A stretch of 64,000 nucleotides of DNA from an uncultured Lachnospiraceae bacterium (GTDB lineage Bacteria > Bacillota > Clostridia > Lachnospirales > Lachnospiraceae), in the NCBI GenBank assembly GCA_910584845.1, contig CAJUDH010000014.1:18064-82063 (forward strand). Direction: 5' to 3'. The notes beneath the pieces were generated by a model, which did no database searches, was not told the origin of the DNA, and saw nothing but the letters and a program-made list of their open reading frames with translations. A program made the position numbers and the translations under genes. Below, in pieces: positions 37,656-45,666 of the stretch; positions within the stretch are counted from its first letter, which is position 1, and the number at the start of each line of letters is the position of its first letter.

Positions 37656-38750
37656 TCACCTCACCAGCGACTGCAGCTGCTCTAAGAGCGCGCCGCCTCC
37701 TACCTGGATATTGCCTACCTGGGCGCAGATCCTCTCCAGGCATTCCATTTCTTTTAGCTTATATAAGGTCTTGTTCTCGTCCATCAATTTTGCCGTATTT
37801 AAAAGTGACCTGGTGGAAGCCACCTCTTCCCTCCTGGTGATCACGTTAGCCTGGGCCTTCCTCTCGGCCACCAGCACCGTATTCATAATATCCCGGATCT
37901 CCCCCGGCAAAATAATATCTTTTATCCCCGCGCTGCAAAATTCAATGCAGTAATCCTTCTCCGCTTTTTTCAGCCTTTTAAAAATAAATTGAGAGATCTC
38001 TTCTTTCTGTTCCAAAAGCTCATCCAGCCGGTATTTTCCGATAAACTCCCGGATCGCCAATTGTACACAGGCATAAACCTGGTTTTCCAGGTTTTTGATG
38101 GTTTCGATCATGATCCTGGGGTCCACTACCCGGTATGTACACATCAGATTTACCCTCACGCCGATCCGGTCTGCCGTCAAAATCTCCTGGCCGGAAATCT
38201 CCAGGGGCCGGATCTTTAAATCTACGATCCGGCACAGCACGTCTTTGGAATATACCCAGTAGTAATAAGCCCCCGGCTCCAGCTCCCTTTCCACCTGGTT
38301 GTTATAATACAAGATCCCCAATTCCCCTGGCTGGACTTCAATTTTTTTGTAATACTTCAAAGGGATCTGGGCCAGGCAGGCTTTGTCAACCCGGCTTGCC
38401 GCCTCCGGTTCCCTCATGTCCAAAAGCTCCACACCATACCGGCCCCACACGTTCCACAACAAGTACTCCGCCTCCGTCAGGACTCTTTTTGCCACCCCGT
38501 TTTCTTTCAGGATCCCGATATGGCCTTCGGGGATCCGGACCTGCAGCGTTTTCTCTGCAAACGTTTTATCTTGTTCCAATAAAACCTCTTTAGGCGCCTT
38601 GTTAAACCCCACCGCGCCTTCCATGGTTTCAATTTCTGCTTCATAGCCGAACGCTTTCATAAAATGATAAACCCCGCTGTAAAGGGTTTTAACAAAACAC
38701 CCGTTTTTCAACAAAAATAAGCACTGGTTTTGATTGACCTGATATTTCAT
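37656..38750 (-). CDS. SPFH/Band-7 (slipin-like) protein of a tRNA-like-RNA-associated locus
   Basis: 364 residues. Residues ~1-125 form a soluble N-terminal domain (NQCLFLLKNGCFVKTLYSG), with no transmembrane helix visible, unlike classical slipins. The SPFH/Band-7 domain covers ~135-300 (GELGILYYNNQVERELEPGA, VDLKIRPLEISGQEILTAD, GVRVNLMCTYRVVDP). It ends in the helical RKAQANVITRREEVASTRSL region that forms coiled coil in oligomers. Band-7 proteins build ring or cage scaffolds. GAGGG precedes ATG 38750; the frame extending to 39215 only reads through the RNA element. A tRNA-like RNA lies upstream and two WYL regulators are divergent, as in proposed RNA-repair modules. Confidence 0.88.
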   Translation of the reverse strand: MKYQVNQNQCLFLLKNGCFVKTLYSGVYHFMKAFGYEAEIETMEGAVGFNKAPKEVLLEQDKTFAEKTLQVRIPEGHIGILKENGVAKRVLTEAEYLLWNVWGRYGVELLDMREPEAASRVDKACLAQIPLKYYKKIEVQPGELGILYYNNQVERELEPGAYYYWVYSKDVLCRIVDLKIRPLEISGQEILTADRIGVRVNLMCTYRVVDPRIMIETIKNLENQVYACVQLAIREFIGKYRLDELLEQKEEISQFIFKRLKKAEKDYCIEFCSAGIKDIILPGEIRDIMNTVLVAERKAQANVITRREEVASTRSLLNTAKLMDENKTLYKLKEMECLERICAQVGNIQVGGGALLEQLQSLVR

Positions 38751-39156
38751 ATTATCCCTCCTCCATTTGGGCAATATCTTTTTCCCTCTTTTTTGCTTTC
38801 TTCCCTTTCCGGTTTGGCCCGGCCCCCTGCGATTCCAACCTGGAACCCGCCGCAAAAAATATTGCGGGCCGCCTGCCCGGCAAACCATCTGGTATCCGGC
38901 TTCCCGATTTCCAAAGGCCGTTGCGCAACCCCAAAGCTGTGTGCCAAAGCACAAAGCCCCAAGGCTATGCCCTTCCCGGATATTGGGATATGGGGTACCG
39001 TCCTGCCCTGCCTGTTTCAGGCGGCACAGGCACATTCCTGCTGTACCGCCCCTGCCTAAAAGCGGATGGCCTGTACCACCATCCTCTTTTCCGGCAAAGG
39101 GGCCATACCGGCGGATTCCACGTCTTCCTCTCCATAAGGACACGTGACAGGTGCCA

Positions 39157-39224
39157 TTTGATCGCTTTACCACTAAGCAACGGTTTTCACCGGTGGGATT
39201 CGAACCCACGTACATCCATTCAAA
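39157..39224 (-). ncRNA. Circularly permuted tRNA-like RNA upstream of the Band-7 gene
   Basis: Read on the minus strand, in order: TTTGA (39224-39220, 3' strand of an anticodon-type stem); a 10-nt variable loop; T arm GTGGG-TTCGAAT-CCCAC (39209-39193) with the canonical loop; CGGT-GAAA-ACCG (39192-39181), a 4-bp acceptor-like stem closed by a GNRA tetraloop; TT (positions 8-9); D arm GCTT-AGTGGTA-AAGC (39178-39164) with the GG pair; then GA and TCAAA (39161-39157), which pairs with TTTGA. So the acceptor ends are joined and the molecule opens at the anticodon. Flanks at 39225-39351 are also structured. It cannot be an ordinary aminoacylated tRNA. Exact transcript ends are unknown. Confidence 0.75.
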
Positions 39225-39293
39225 CTACCGGCTTTTCTGTTTTGGGCAGAACGCCTTTCACAGCCCCGGCGGCATACCGTACTGCAGCGCAGC

Positions 39294-39351
39294 GGCACCG
39301 TCAGGCTCAAATGCCTGGACTGTAAGCCGGAACCGTCACCTCTTCGGTGCC
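39294..39351 (-). other. Structured 5' region of the tRNA-like RNA
   Basis: On the minus strand GGCACCG (39351-39345) pairs with CGGTGCC (39300-39294), enclosing the hairpin CAGGC/GCCTG (39317-39302). The same CGGTGCC segment can alternatively pair with GGCACC at 39155-39150, just 3' of the tRNA-like core. The two pairings exclude each other, so a conformational switch is possible. The rest of 38751-39150 holds no gene I can support. Confidence 0.45.
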
Positions 39352-39408
39352 TATATCCTACCACATCTGTAATAAAGGGTCATATCAAAAACACTGCGAA
39401 GTTCCCCA

Positions 39409-39437
39409 TTGTTTTTGCGCCGTTTTTTTTGTATACT
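39409..39437 (+). promoter_or_regulatory. Promoter of the tandem WYL gene operon
   Basis: TTGTTT (39409-39414), 17 bp and TATACT (39432-39437) on the plus strand. Transcription would start near 39444, about 80 bp before the first WYL gene. The Band-7/RNA transcript runs the other way from the same intergenic region. Confidence 0.5.
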
Positions 39438-39522
39438 GTAGGGAGCATTGGAACCGAACAAAACCCCGGCCTTTGATAAAAGGCCCGGCCACACAAAGGC
39501 AAACCCGGCCCAGGAAAAAACC

Positions 39523-40773
39523 ATGTCCGAATATAAAGAACTGATCAGGCAATTTGGCAAGATACGGTCTTATGTCCGTGATTTCTATGTCTACGGGTTT
39601 AAGACCCGGGAGGATTTCCAGGAAAAAAGCGGGCGGACTTACGACAACCACCGCCGCCGCATCGAAAGCTGGTTTTCCGATTACATACGCACAGGCCGAA
39701 ACGGCCACAAAAAATCGGTGTTCCTTACCTTAGATTCCAGCCGTATCGCCGTCAACCCCCTGTACCAGGCCTGGAAGTCCAAGACGTTTACAGGCAACGA
39801 CATTTCCCTGCGCTTCCTTTTGTCCGACCTGCTTGCCGACGGGAAACCACGGAGCCTGGAAGCCATCGCCGATGAAATCCAGGAAACTTATGGCTGCCTG
39901 ATCGACGTCCAGGCTATCCGCCGGAAGCTTACATCCTATGAAAAGGAAGGCTTTATTGTCAGGGAAAAGCACGGCAAGCAGTATTGGTACAGCAAAAGCC
40001 TCCCCCTCCCCCAGGCCCGCCCGTCCCTGTTCCCCGCCCTGGCTCTGGCTGTGGGATTTTTCCAGGGCGTCGCCCCTTTCGGTTTTATCGGCAGCACAGT
40101 CTTAGACTTTTGGAATGAGCCAAACCAGTATTTCCGCTTCCGGAATGATTATCTGGTGCACACCCTGGAAGACGAAATCCTCCTCCCCATCTTAACTGCC
40201 ATAAGGCAAAAGCGGCAAATCCTCGTTACGGTTCAAAGCGGCAAAAGCCGCCGCGCCGTCACCTACGCCGTGGCCCCTTTGAAAATCTTAACCAGTGCCC
40301 AGACCGGCCGGCGCTACGTCTGTGCCAGGCAGAAGGATACCCGCCGCTTCTTTTCCATCCGCCTGGACTCTGTCCAAAGCGTAACGCTTATGGAGCCGGA
40401 TGCCTGCTACGACATGGACAAAAAAGACTTTCAGGGCCTTGCCCCCTACGTTTGGGGCGTATCCTTTGGAAACCCCCGGAAACAGGGGCCGGAAACCGTT
40501 GTCATGGAAATCGAATTTGACGAAATGGATGAAAGCTTCATCCTCACCCGCCTTCAAAGGGAAGGGCGGGGCGGAACTCTGAAACGGGTAAAGCCGGGTG
40601 TATATGAGTACAGCCGCCTTTGCCTGGACGGGGCGGAGCTCCTGCCCTGGGCCAAAAGCTTTACCGGAAGGGTCCGCTCCTTCCACTGCTCCAACCCGGT
40701 TGTGGAAAAGAAATTCTGGGATGATATGCACAGGATGCAGTCTTATTATTTCACTGCCAGAGAGGAAACCTGA
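39523..40773 (+). CDS. WYL-domain transcriptional regulator, first of a tandem pair
   Basis: 416 residues. After an N-terminal helical part (IRSYVRDFYVYGFKTREDF) comes a winged helix-turn-helix at ~90-160 (RFLLSDLLADGKPRSLEAIA, SYEKEGFIVREKHGKQYWY). A WYL-type Sm-fold domain follows at ~215-315 (RQILVTVQSGKSRRAVTYAV, RRYVCARQKDTRRFFSIRLD), then a C-terminal extension. WYL domains bind nucleic acid or nucleotide ligands and often regulate defence or stress loci. ATG 39523 has AGGAAA upstream and family-like start; ATG 39448 is less likely. It is followed 1 bp later by the second WYL gene. Confidence 0.82.
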   Translation: MSEYKELIRQFGKIRSYVRDFYVYGFKTREDFQEKSGRTYDNHRRRIESWFSDYIRTGRNGHKKSVFLTLDSSRIAVNPLYQAWKSKTFTGNDISLRFLLSDLLADGKPRSLEAIADEIQETYGCLIDVQAIRRKLTSYEKEGFIVREKHGKQYWYSKSLPLPQARPSLFPALALAVGFFQGVAPFGFIGSTVLDFWNEPNQYFRFRNDYLVHTLEDEILLPILTAIRQKRQILVTVQSGKSRRAVTYAVAPLKILTSAQTGRRYVCARQKDTRRFFSIRLDSVQSVTLMEPDACYDMDKKDFQGLAPYVWGVSFGNPRKQGPETVVMEIEFDEMDESFILTRLQREGRGGTLKRVKPGVYEYSRLCLDGAELLPWAKSFTGRVRSFHCSNPVVEKKFWDDMHRMQSYYFTAREET

Positions 40774-40774
40774 T

Positions 40775-41785
40775 ATGGAAGCCAACAACTTTTCCTTATT
40801 TTCCGAACTTTATACCAACTATTACCAGGTGGTTGCCAAAATCCTGCAGGAATGCGCCCGCCGCCCCCTTACCCGCCGCCAGATGGAAGACATAGCCCGG
40901 GAGCATGGTTATGGCGAAAGCGCCCTGTCCCTGGTCCCCCAGCTGATCCTGGGGGCCTGGCCCTTTTTGCGGCAGGATAAGGGCAGCCCCGGCACCTACG
41001 CCTCCGCCTTAAAAAACCCCCTTTTCCCCCAGCCCCTTACGCGCCTTCAAAAATCTTGGCTGAAAGCGCTCATGTCCGACCCCCGGTTTTGCCTGTTTTT
41101 TACCGGCCACCAGTTAAAGGAGCTGGAAGAAGCCCTTTTTGATGTCCCGCCCCTTTACCGTACGGAAGATGTTTGCCTGTTTGACCAATACGGCGACCAT
41201 GACCCGTTTTCTTCGGTTATGTACCGGGAACACATGCTTACCATTCTGGACGCCCTACAGGAGAGGCGTTTTTTGGATATTTCCTACTTGGCCAAAAAAG
41301 GGGGCCTTATTACCCGTGCCTGGCTCCCCTGCCGCCTGGAATACGGGCAAAAAGACGGGAAATTCCGCCTCTACGGCATGGCTTGCACCAAAAACGGCAG
41401 GCAACGGATGGATGTTTTAAATGTAGCCAAAATGTTATCCGTCAAAAAATCCCCCCGTATTTACCCTTCCCCCGTAGAGGTAGACCCTTTTTTAGACCAG
41501 CTCCTGTGCCGGGAGCCCTTGGTGCTGGAAATCACTACCGAACGCAACGCCCTGGAGCGGGCCATGCTCCACTTCTCCTGTTATCAGAAAAAAGTAGAAC
41601 GGCAAAAAGGTTCCCATACTTACCGCTGCACCATTTATTACAACAAGCGGTGGGAAACCGAACTTTTGGTCCAGATCCTCTCCTTTGGCCCGGTACTCAA
41701 AGTGCTAGGGCCCCCATCTTTTGTCAAACAAATCCAAAAGCGGGTAAAAAACCAGGCGCTTCTCATGGCTAATATGCCCCCATAG
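40775..41785 (+). CDS. WYL-domain protein, second of the tandem pair
   Basis: 336 residues. The N-terminal ~100 residues are helical (RPLTRRQMEDIAREHGYGES), with a divergent DNA-binding region. The WYL domain lies at ~155-225 (HMLTILDALQERRFLDISYL, PCRLEYGQKDGKFRLYGMAC) and a WCX-like C-terminal domain at ~250-330. ATG 40775 follows GAGAGGAAA and the preceding stop, so the genes are co-translated. Two different WYL proteins side by side suggest a heterodimer that reads one signal. Confidence 0.82.
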   Translation: MEANNFSLFSELYTNYYQVVAKILQECARRPLTRRQMEDIAREHGYGESALSLVPQLILGAWPFLRQDKGSPGTYASALKNPLFPQPLTRLQKSWLKALMSDPRFCLFFTGHQLKELEEALFDVPPLYRTEDVCLFDQYGDHDPFSSVMYREHMLTILDALQERRFLDISYLAKKGGLITRAWLPCRLEYGQKDGKFRLYGMACTKNGRQRMDVLNVAKMLSVKKSPRIYPSPVEVDPFLDQLLCREPLVLEITTERNALERAMLHFSCYQKKVERQKGSHTYRCTIYYNKRWETELLVQILSFGPVLKVLGPPSFVKQIQKRVKNQALLMANMPP

Positions 41786-41914
41786 CCGGGAACCGGCCCC
41801 TTTTCCAATCTTCTATTGCATTTTCTAAGAATTTTATTATAATGATGATGAGAGTTTTTGCCCTTCACCTATATCAAAAAGGCCACATCCGTAAGCGGCC
41901 TGACAGGAGCTGCC

Positions 41915-42706
41915 ATGATAAAAGCGATTTTCTTTGACATTGACGGAACCTTGCGGGATTTCACCGAAAAAGGCATCCGCCCCGGAACTTATAAGGCCAT
42001 TTCCCTGGCCAAAAGCCATGGCATCCACTGCTGGATTGCCACCGGCAGGCATCTTTTAGAAATTCAGGAAGAAAACCTTTTGGACCAGTTGACATTCGAC
42101 GGCTATATCCTATTAAATGGCAGCCTTTGCCTGGACGGCCGCTTTTCTACCTTGTATGAAAACCCTATCCCTGCTTCCCAAATACAGGCCATGCTTGCCC
42201 TGAAGCAGGAAATGGGGTTCTCCCTGATTTTTATGGAGAAAGACGCCATGTACGTCAGCCATATTACGCCTCAGCTTGAGAAAATCCAGGCACAGATCGG
42301 TACTGCGGTCCCACCGGTGGAGCCCCACATGGAGCGGGGGCTGGCACGGCCCGTCTACCAGATGGTCCCCTATACCGATGGCCTGTCACAGGATTTCCTT
42401 GCCGCACGCCTGCCTTTATGTGACATCACCCTTTGGCACGACGGCGGCGCCTTTGACATCACGCCAAAAGGCGGCTCGAAACAATTGGGGATACAAAAAG
42501 TCGTGGAACACTTTGGATATTCCCCGGAAGAAATCGCCGCTATCGGGGACGGATACAACGATATTCCCATGATCCGCTATGCCGGCACCGGCATTGCCAT
42601 GGGAAACGCCAGGGATCCGGTAAAAGAAGTGGCTGATTTTGTTACGGACCCCATCGAAAAAGACGGGCTGCTTCATGCAGTGGAATACCTGCTACAAAAA
42701 AATTAG
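41915..42706 (+). CDS. Cof-type HAD-superfamily phosphatase
   Basis: 263 residues. HAD motif I FFDIDGTL (nucleophile and acid Asp), motif II in WIATGR, motif III Lys in GGSKQLGIQKV and motif IV GDGYNDIPMI are all intact. The C2 cap type assigns it to the Cof subfamily, which hydrolyses sugar phosphates or flavin/nucleotide phosphates. ATG 41915 has AGGAG upstream. It lies between the WYL pair and the ABC-class ATPase on the same strand; a link with the RNA locus is possible but unproven. Confidence 0.92.
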   Translation: MIKAIFFDIDGTLRDFTEKGIRPGTYKAISLAKSHGIHCWIATGRHLLEIQEENLLDQLTFDGYILLNGSLCLDGRFSTLYENPIPASQIQAMLALKQEMGFSLIFMEKDAMYVSHITPQLEKIQAQIGTAVPPVEPHMERGLARPVYQMVPYTDGLSQDFLAARLPLCDITLWHDGGAFDITPKGGSKQLGIQKVVEHFGYSPEEIAAIGDGYNDIPMIRYAGTGIAMGNARDPVKEVADFVTDPIEKDGLLHAVEYLLQKN

Positions 42707-42741
42707 CTGTGCCGTAAAGCGTGCACAGACTGGAGGAGACT

Positions 42742-44487
42742 ATGAAATCTTGTAACGAATTGCGCACCTTGCTGCGCTCCATCGACCATAAAAGCTACCC
42801 TGCCTACAAATCCCTGGCAGGCGCCTACCAATTCGGCTCTTATTCCTTGTCCATCGACCATGTACAAGGGGACCCTTTTGCCTCCCCGTCCAGCCTCCAT
42901 GTGGAAATCCCCCACAAAGACGCCGGCTTCCCGGCGCCTTATTATGAGAACCCTTACGGGCGGGTAGCCCTGCAGGACTTTTTAACCCGGAAGCTGTCTT
43001 CCCTGTTTGAAGATTTCAATTTTAAGGCCAAAGGCTCTGGCAAAAGCGGCCTTATGTCCATTACCCGCTGCGGCCAGGAAGTCCTGGAACGGAGTGCCTG
43101 CCAGATTACAAAAACCCATGTGGTTGCCCGGTTCCATATCGGTTTCCCCGCCTTTGGCCGCACCATCAATGCCGGTGAACTGGAAAAAATATTGTTCGAC
43201 TTCCTGCCCCGCTGTGTGGAAAGCTGTTTCTTCTACCGGAGGCTGGACGGGAAAAAGGTGGAAGCCGCCGTATTCCTGGCAGAAGACCAGCAGGCCATCC
43301 GGCAAATCCTCAAAGAAGAAAAACTGGTGGCTTTTGTGGCCAACGGGGCCATCCTCCCCAGGAAAAGCGGCGTGTCTGACCTCCCCCTCAAAGAAAGCGT
43401 GCCCTTCACTTCCCCGGCGGCCATGGAACGGGCCTTTACGTTGCCCCACAAAGGCCTGATCCGGGGGATGGCAATCCCGGAGGGGATCACCCTTATTGTC
43501 GGCGGGGGGTACCACGGGAAATCCACATTGCTGGAAGCTTTGCAGATGGGGGTATACAACCATATCTCCGGCGACGGGCGGGAGTACGTAATCACCGATG
43601 ATACGGCCATAAAGCTGCGTGCCGAAGACGGCCGCTCCATCCGCAATGTGGACATCTCCCTTTTTATCAATGACCTGCCCAACAAAAAGGATACCCGCTC
43701 CTTTTCCACCCCTGACGCCAGCGGAAGCACCTCCCAGGCAGCCGGCGTCATTGAAGGCGTGGAAGCTGGTTCCCGCCTGTTCCTCATCGACGAAGACACC
43801 TCCGCCACCAATTTTATGGTAAGGGACGACTTTATGCAGCAGGTTATCAGCCGGGAAAAAGAACCGATCACCCCGTTTTTAGAGAGGGCCAGGGATTTAT
43901 TTGAGGAAGCCGGCATTTCCACCATCCTGGTGGCAGGCAGCTCCGGTGCCTTCTTCTATATTGCGGACAAGATTTTGCAGATGGACTGTTACCGGCCGGT
44001 AGATATAACCCAACCGGTAAAAGCCCTTTGTCAAAGCCACCCCGCCCCCCGGATCCAGGCGCCCAACTTTGCCGTCCCCGGTTTCATCCGCGCCTTGCCG
44101 GCACCGAAACCTGCCGGGCGGGGCGGGCATGGCAGCGACCGGCGGCGGGGCGGTTCTGGCAGCGATGACCGGGGCGGGCGCCATGAGCATATGAAGGTAA
44201 AAACCTTTGGGCGGGATTCTTTTTCCCTTAACAAAGAAACGGTTGACATGCGCTATGTAGAACAGTTGGCCGATTCCGAGCAGACCAATGCCTTGGCCCA
44301 TTTGCTGCGCTTTGGCCTGGAACAGGTGATTGACGGAAAAAAAACCGTCCGGCAGACCGTCTCCCTCCTTTTTGACACCTTAGATAAAAAAGGATGGGAA
44401 CCCTTTTGCAGCTCCTATGTGCCCTGCGGTTTGGCCAAACCCCGCAAGCAGGAAATCTTTGCCTGCCTGAACCGCTTCCGAGGATGA
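42742..44487 (+). CDS. ABC-class predicted ATPase (PF09818 type) with Arg/Gly-rich insert
   Basis: 581 residues. Walker A-like GGGYHGKSTLLEALQMGVYN lies near residue 255 and the signature-like segment SGSTSQAAGVIEGVEAGS near 330-350. Walker B FLIDEDTSATNFMVRDD and the switch region TILVAGSSGAFF complete a full ABC-class site. An N-terminal domain (HKSYPAYKSLAGAYQFGSYS) precedes it. At ~460-490 a segment rich in Arg, Gly, Asp and Ser (GRGGHGSDRRRGGSGSD) resembles RGG-type RNA-binding tracts. A trypanosome member of this family, MRB1590, acts with mitochondrial RNA-editing complexes. GGAGGAG precedes ATG 42742. No membrane partner is encoded, so it is not a transporter. Confidence 0.88.
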   Translation: MKSCNELRTLLRSIDHKSYPAYKSLAGAYQFGSYSLSIDHVQGDPFASPSSLHVEIPHKDAGFPAPYYENPYGRVALQDFLTRKLSSLFEDFNFKAKGSGKSGLMSITRCGQEVLERSACQITKTHVVARFHIGFPAFGRTINAGELEKILFDFLPRCVESCFFYRRLDGKKVEAAVFLAEDQQAIRQILKEEKLVAFVANGAILPRKSGVSDLPLKESVPFTSPAAMERAFTLPHKGLIRGMAIPEGITLIVGGGYHGKSTLLEALQMGVYNHISGDGREYVITDDTAIKLRAEDGRSIRNVDISLFINDLPNKKDTRSFSTPDASGSTSQAAGVIEGVEAGSRLFLIDEDTSATNFMVRDDFMQQVISREKEPITPFLERARDLFEEAGISTILVAGSSGAFFYIADKILQMDCYRPVDITQPVKALCQSHPAPRIQAPNFAVPGFIRALPAPKPAGRGGHGSDRRRGGSGSDDRGGRHEHMKVKTFGRDSFSLNKETVDMRYVEQLADSEQTNALAHLLRFGLEQVIDGKKTVRQTVSLLFDTLDKKGWEPFCSSYVPCGLAKPRKQEIFACLNRFRG

Positions 44488-44579
44488 CGCCCCGGCTTTC
44501 CACAGTCTTTTGCCCCGGCACTGCCCAAAAGGCCATCTGGTATCGGATATTGAATAAATAATAGAAAAGAGGAAATCTC

Positions 44580-45611
44580 ATGGGATATGAACCGATCAAC
44601 AAACTGCCTACACCGGCAGAAATCAAAGAACAATTCCCCCTCCCCCTGGAATATGCTTTGGTGAAAAAGCAACGGGATGAAGAGGCAAGGAAAATCATAG
44701 CAGGCGAAAGCGCCAAATTCCTGGTCATCATCGGGCCTTGCTCCGCTGACAATGAAGATTCTGTCCTGGATTATGCCAGCCGGCTGGTCAAAATCCAGGA
44801 GGATACCAAAGAAAAACTCCTTATCATCCCCCGGGTCTATACCAACAAGCCCCGGACGACCGGCGAAGGCTACAAGGGTATGCTCCACCAGCCGGATCCG
44901 GAAAAACGCCCCAGCATGGCCGACGGGCTTCACGCCATCCGCCACGTGCACATGCGGGTATTGGAAGAAACCGGCCTTTCTACCGCCGACGAAATGCTTT
45001 ATCCCGATAACGTTACCTACCTGGACGACATTATGTCTTATATTGCCGTAGGGGCACGCTCGGTAGAGAACCAGCAGCACCGCCTGGTTTCCAGCGGCTG
45101 CCACGTGCCGGTAGGCATGAAAAACCCCACCAGCGGCGATTTGTCCGTTATGCTGAATTCTGTCAAAGCATCCCAAGGGGGCCATGATTTCATTATGCGG
45201 GACTGGGAAGTAAGGACCAGCGGCAACCCATGGACCCACTCTATTTTGCGCGGCGCAGTCAATAAACATGGCCAATGCCTGCCCAATTACCATTTTGAAG
45301 ACTTAATCCTGCTCCACCGGCTTTATATGGAACGGAACCTGAAAAATCCGGCCTGTATCGTGGACGCCAACCACTCCAACTCCAACAAGCAGTATTTCGA
45401 ACAGGTCCGCATCGTCAAAGAGGTGCTTCACAGCCGCCGCCATTCGGAAGAACTGCGAGGGTTTGTGAAAGGGGTTATGATTGAAAGCTATATTGAGCCA
45501 GGCAGCCAGAAAATCGGCGAACATTGCTATGGCAAATCCATTACGGACCCCTGCCTGGGATGGGAGGATTCCCAACGCCTTCTGTACGAAATCGCCGAAG
45601 GGGTATCCTAG
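44580..45611 (+). CDS. aroF: 3-deoxy-7-phosphoheptulonate synthase (type I)
   Basis: 343 residues. It condenses phosphoenolpyruvate and erythrose-4-phosphate, the first step of aromatic amino-acid synthesis. Motifs include VIIGPCSADNEDSVLDYA, PRVYTNKPRTTGEGYKGM, GARSVENQQHRLVSSG, CIVDANHSNSNKQ and MIESYIEPGSQ, with the metal-binding Cys, His, Glu and Asp in place. The N-terminal extension LPTPAEIKEQFPL suggests a feedback-regulated AroF/G/H-type enzyme. AGAGGAAA precedes the ATG. It is monocistronic. Confidence 0.94.
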   Translation: MGYEPINKLPTPAEIKEQFPLPLEYALVKKQRDEEARKIIAGESAKFLVIIGPCSADNEDSVLDYASRLVKIQEDTKEKLLIIPRVYTNKPRTTGEGYKGMLHQPDPEKRPSMADGLHAIRHVHMRVLEETGLSTADEMLYPDNVTYLDDIMSYIAVGARSVENQQHRLVSSGCHVPVGMKNPTSGDLSVMLNSVKASQGGHDFIMRDWEVRTSGNPWTHSILRGAVNKHGQCLPNYHFEDLILLHRLYMERNLKNPACIVDANHSNSNKQYFEQVRIVKEVLHSRRHSEELRGFVKGVMIESYIEPGSQKIGEHCYGKSITDPCLGWEDSQRLLYEIAEGVS

Positions 45612-45646
45612 GGCAGGGCAGGCGCCCTCTGCTTCCTGCAGCAAAA

Positions 45647-45666
45647 GGGGGAGTATTCACTCCCCC
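45647..45666 (-). terminator. Terminator of the SNF2 helicase gene
   Basis: GGGGGAGT-ATTC-ACTCCCCC is an 8-bp perfect stem that includes the helicase stop codon. On the minus strand it is followed by TTTTGC. It may also stop the convergent aroF transcript weakly. Confidence 0.6.

Noticed and set aside
38751..39215. Longer Band-7 reading frame starting in the RNA element
   Set aside because: The added 155 codons translate the T arm and other RNA structure, and a good ribosome site precedes ATG 38750.
39294..39351. A second tRNA with a GTA (Tyr) anticodon on the plus strand
   Set aside because: A CTGTAAG loop and a 7-bp closing stem are visible, but there is no T arm and the length is only 58 nt; it fits better as a stem of the minus-strand RNA.
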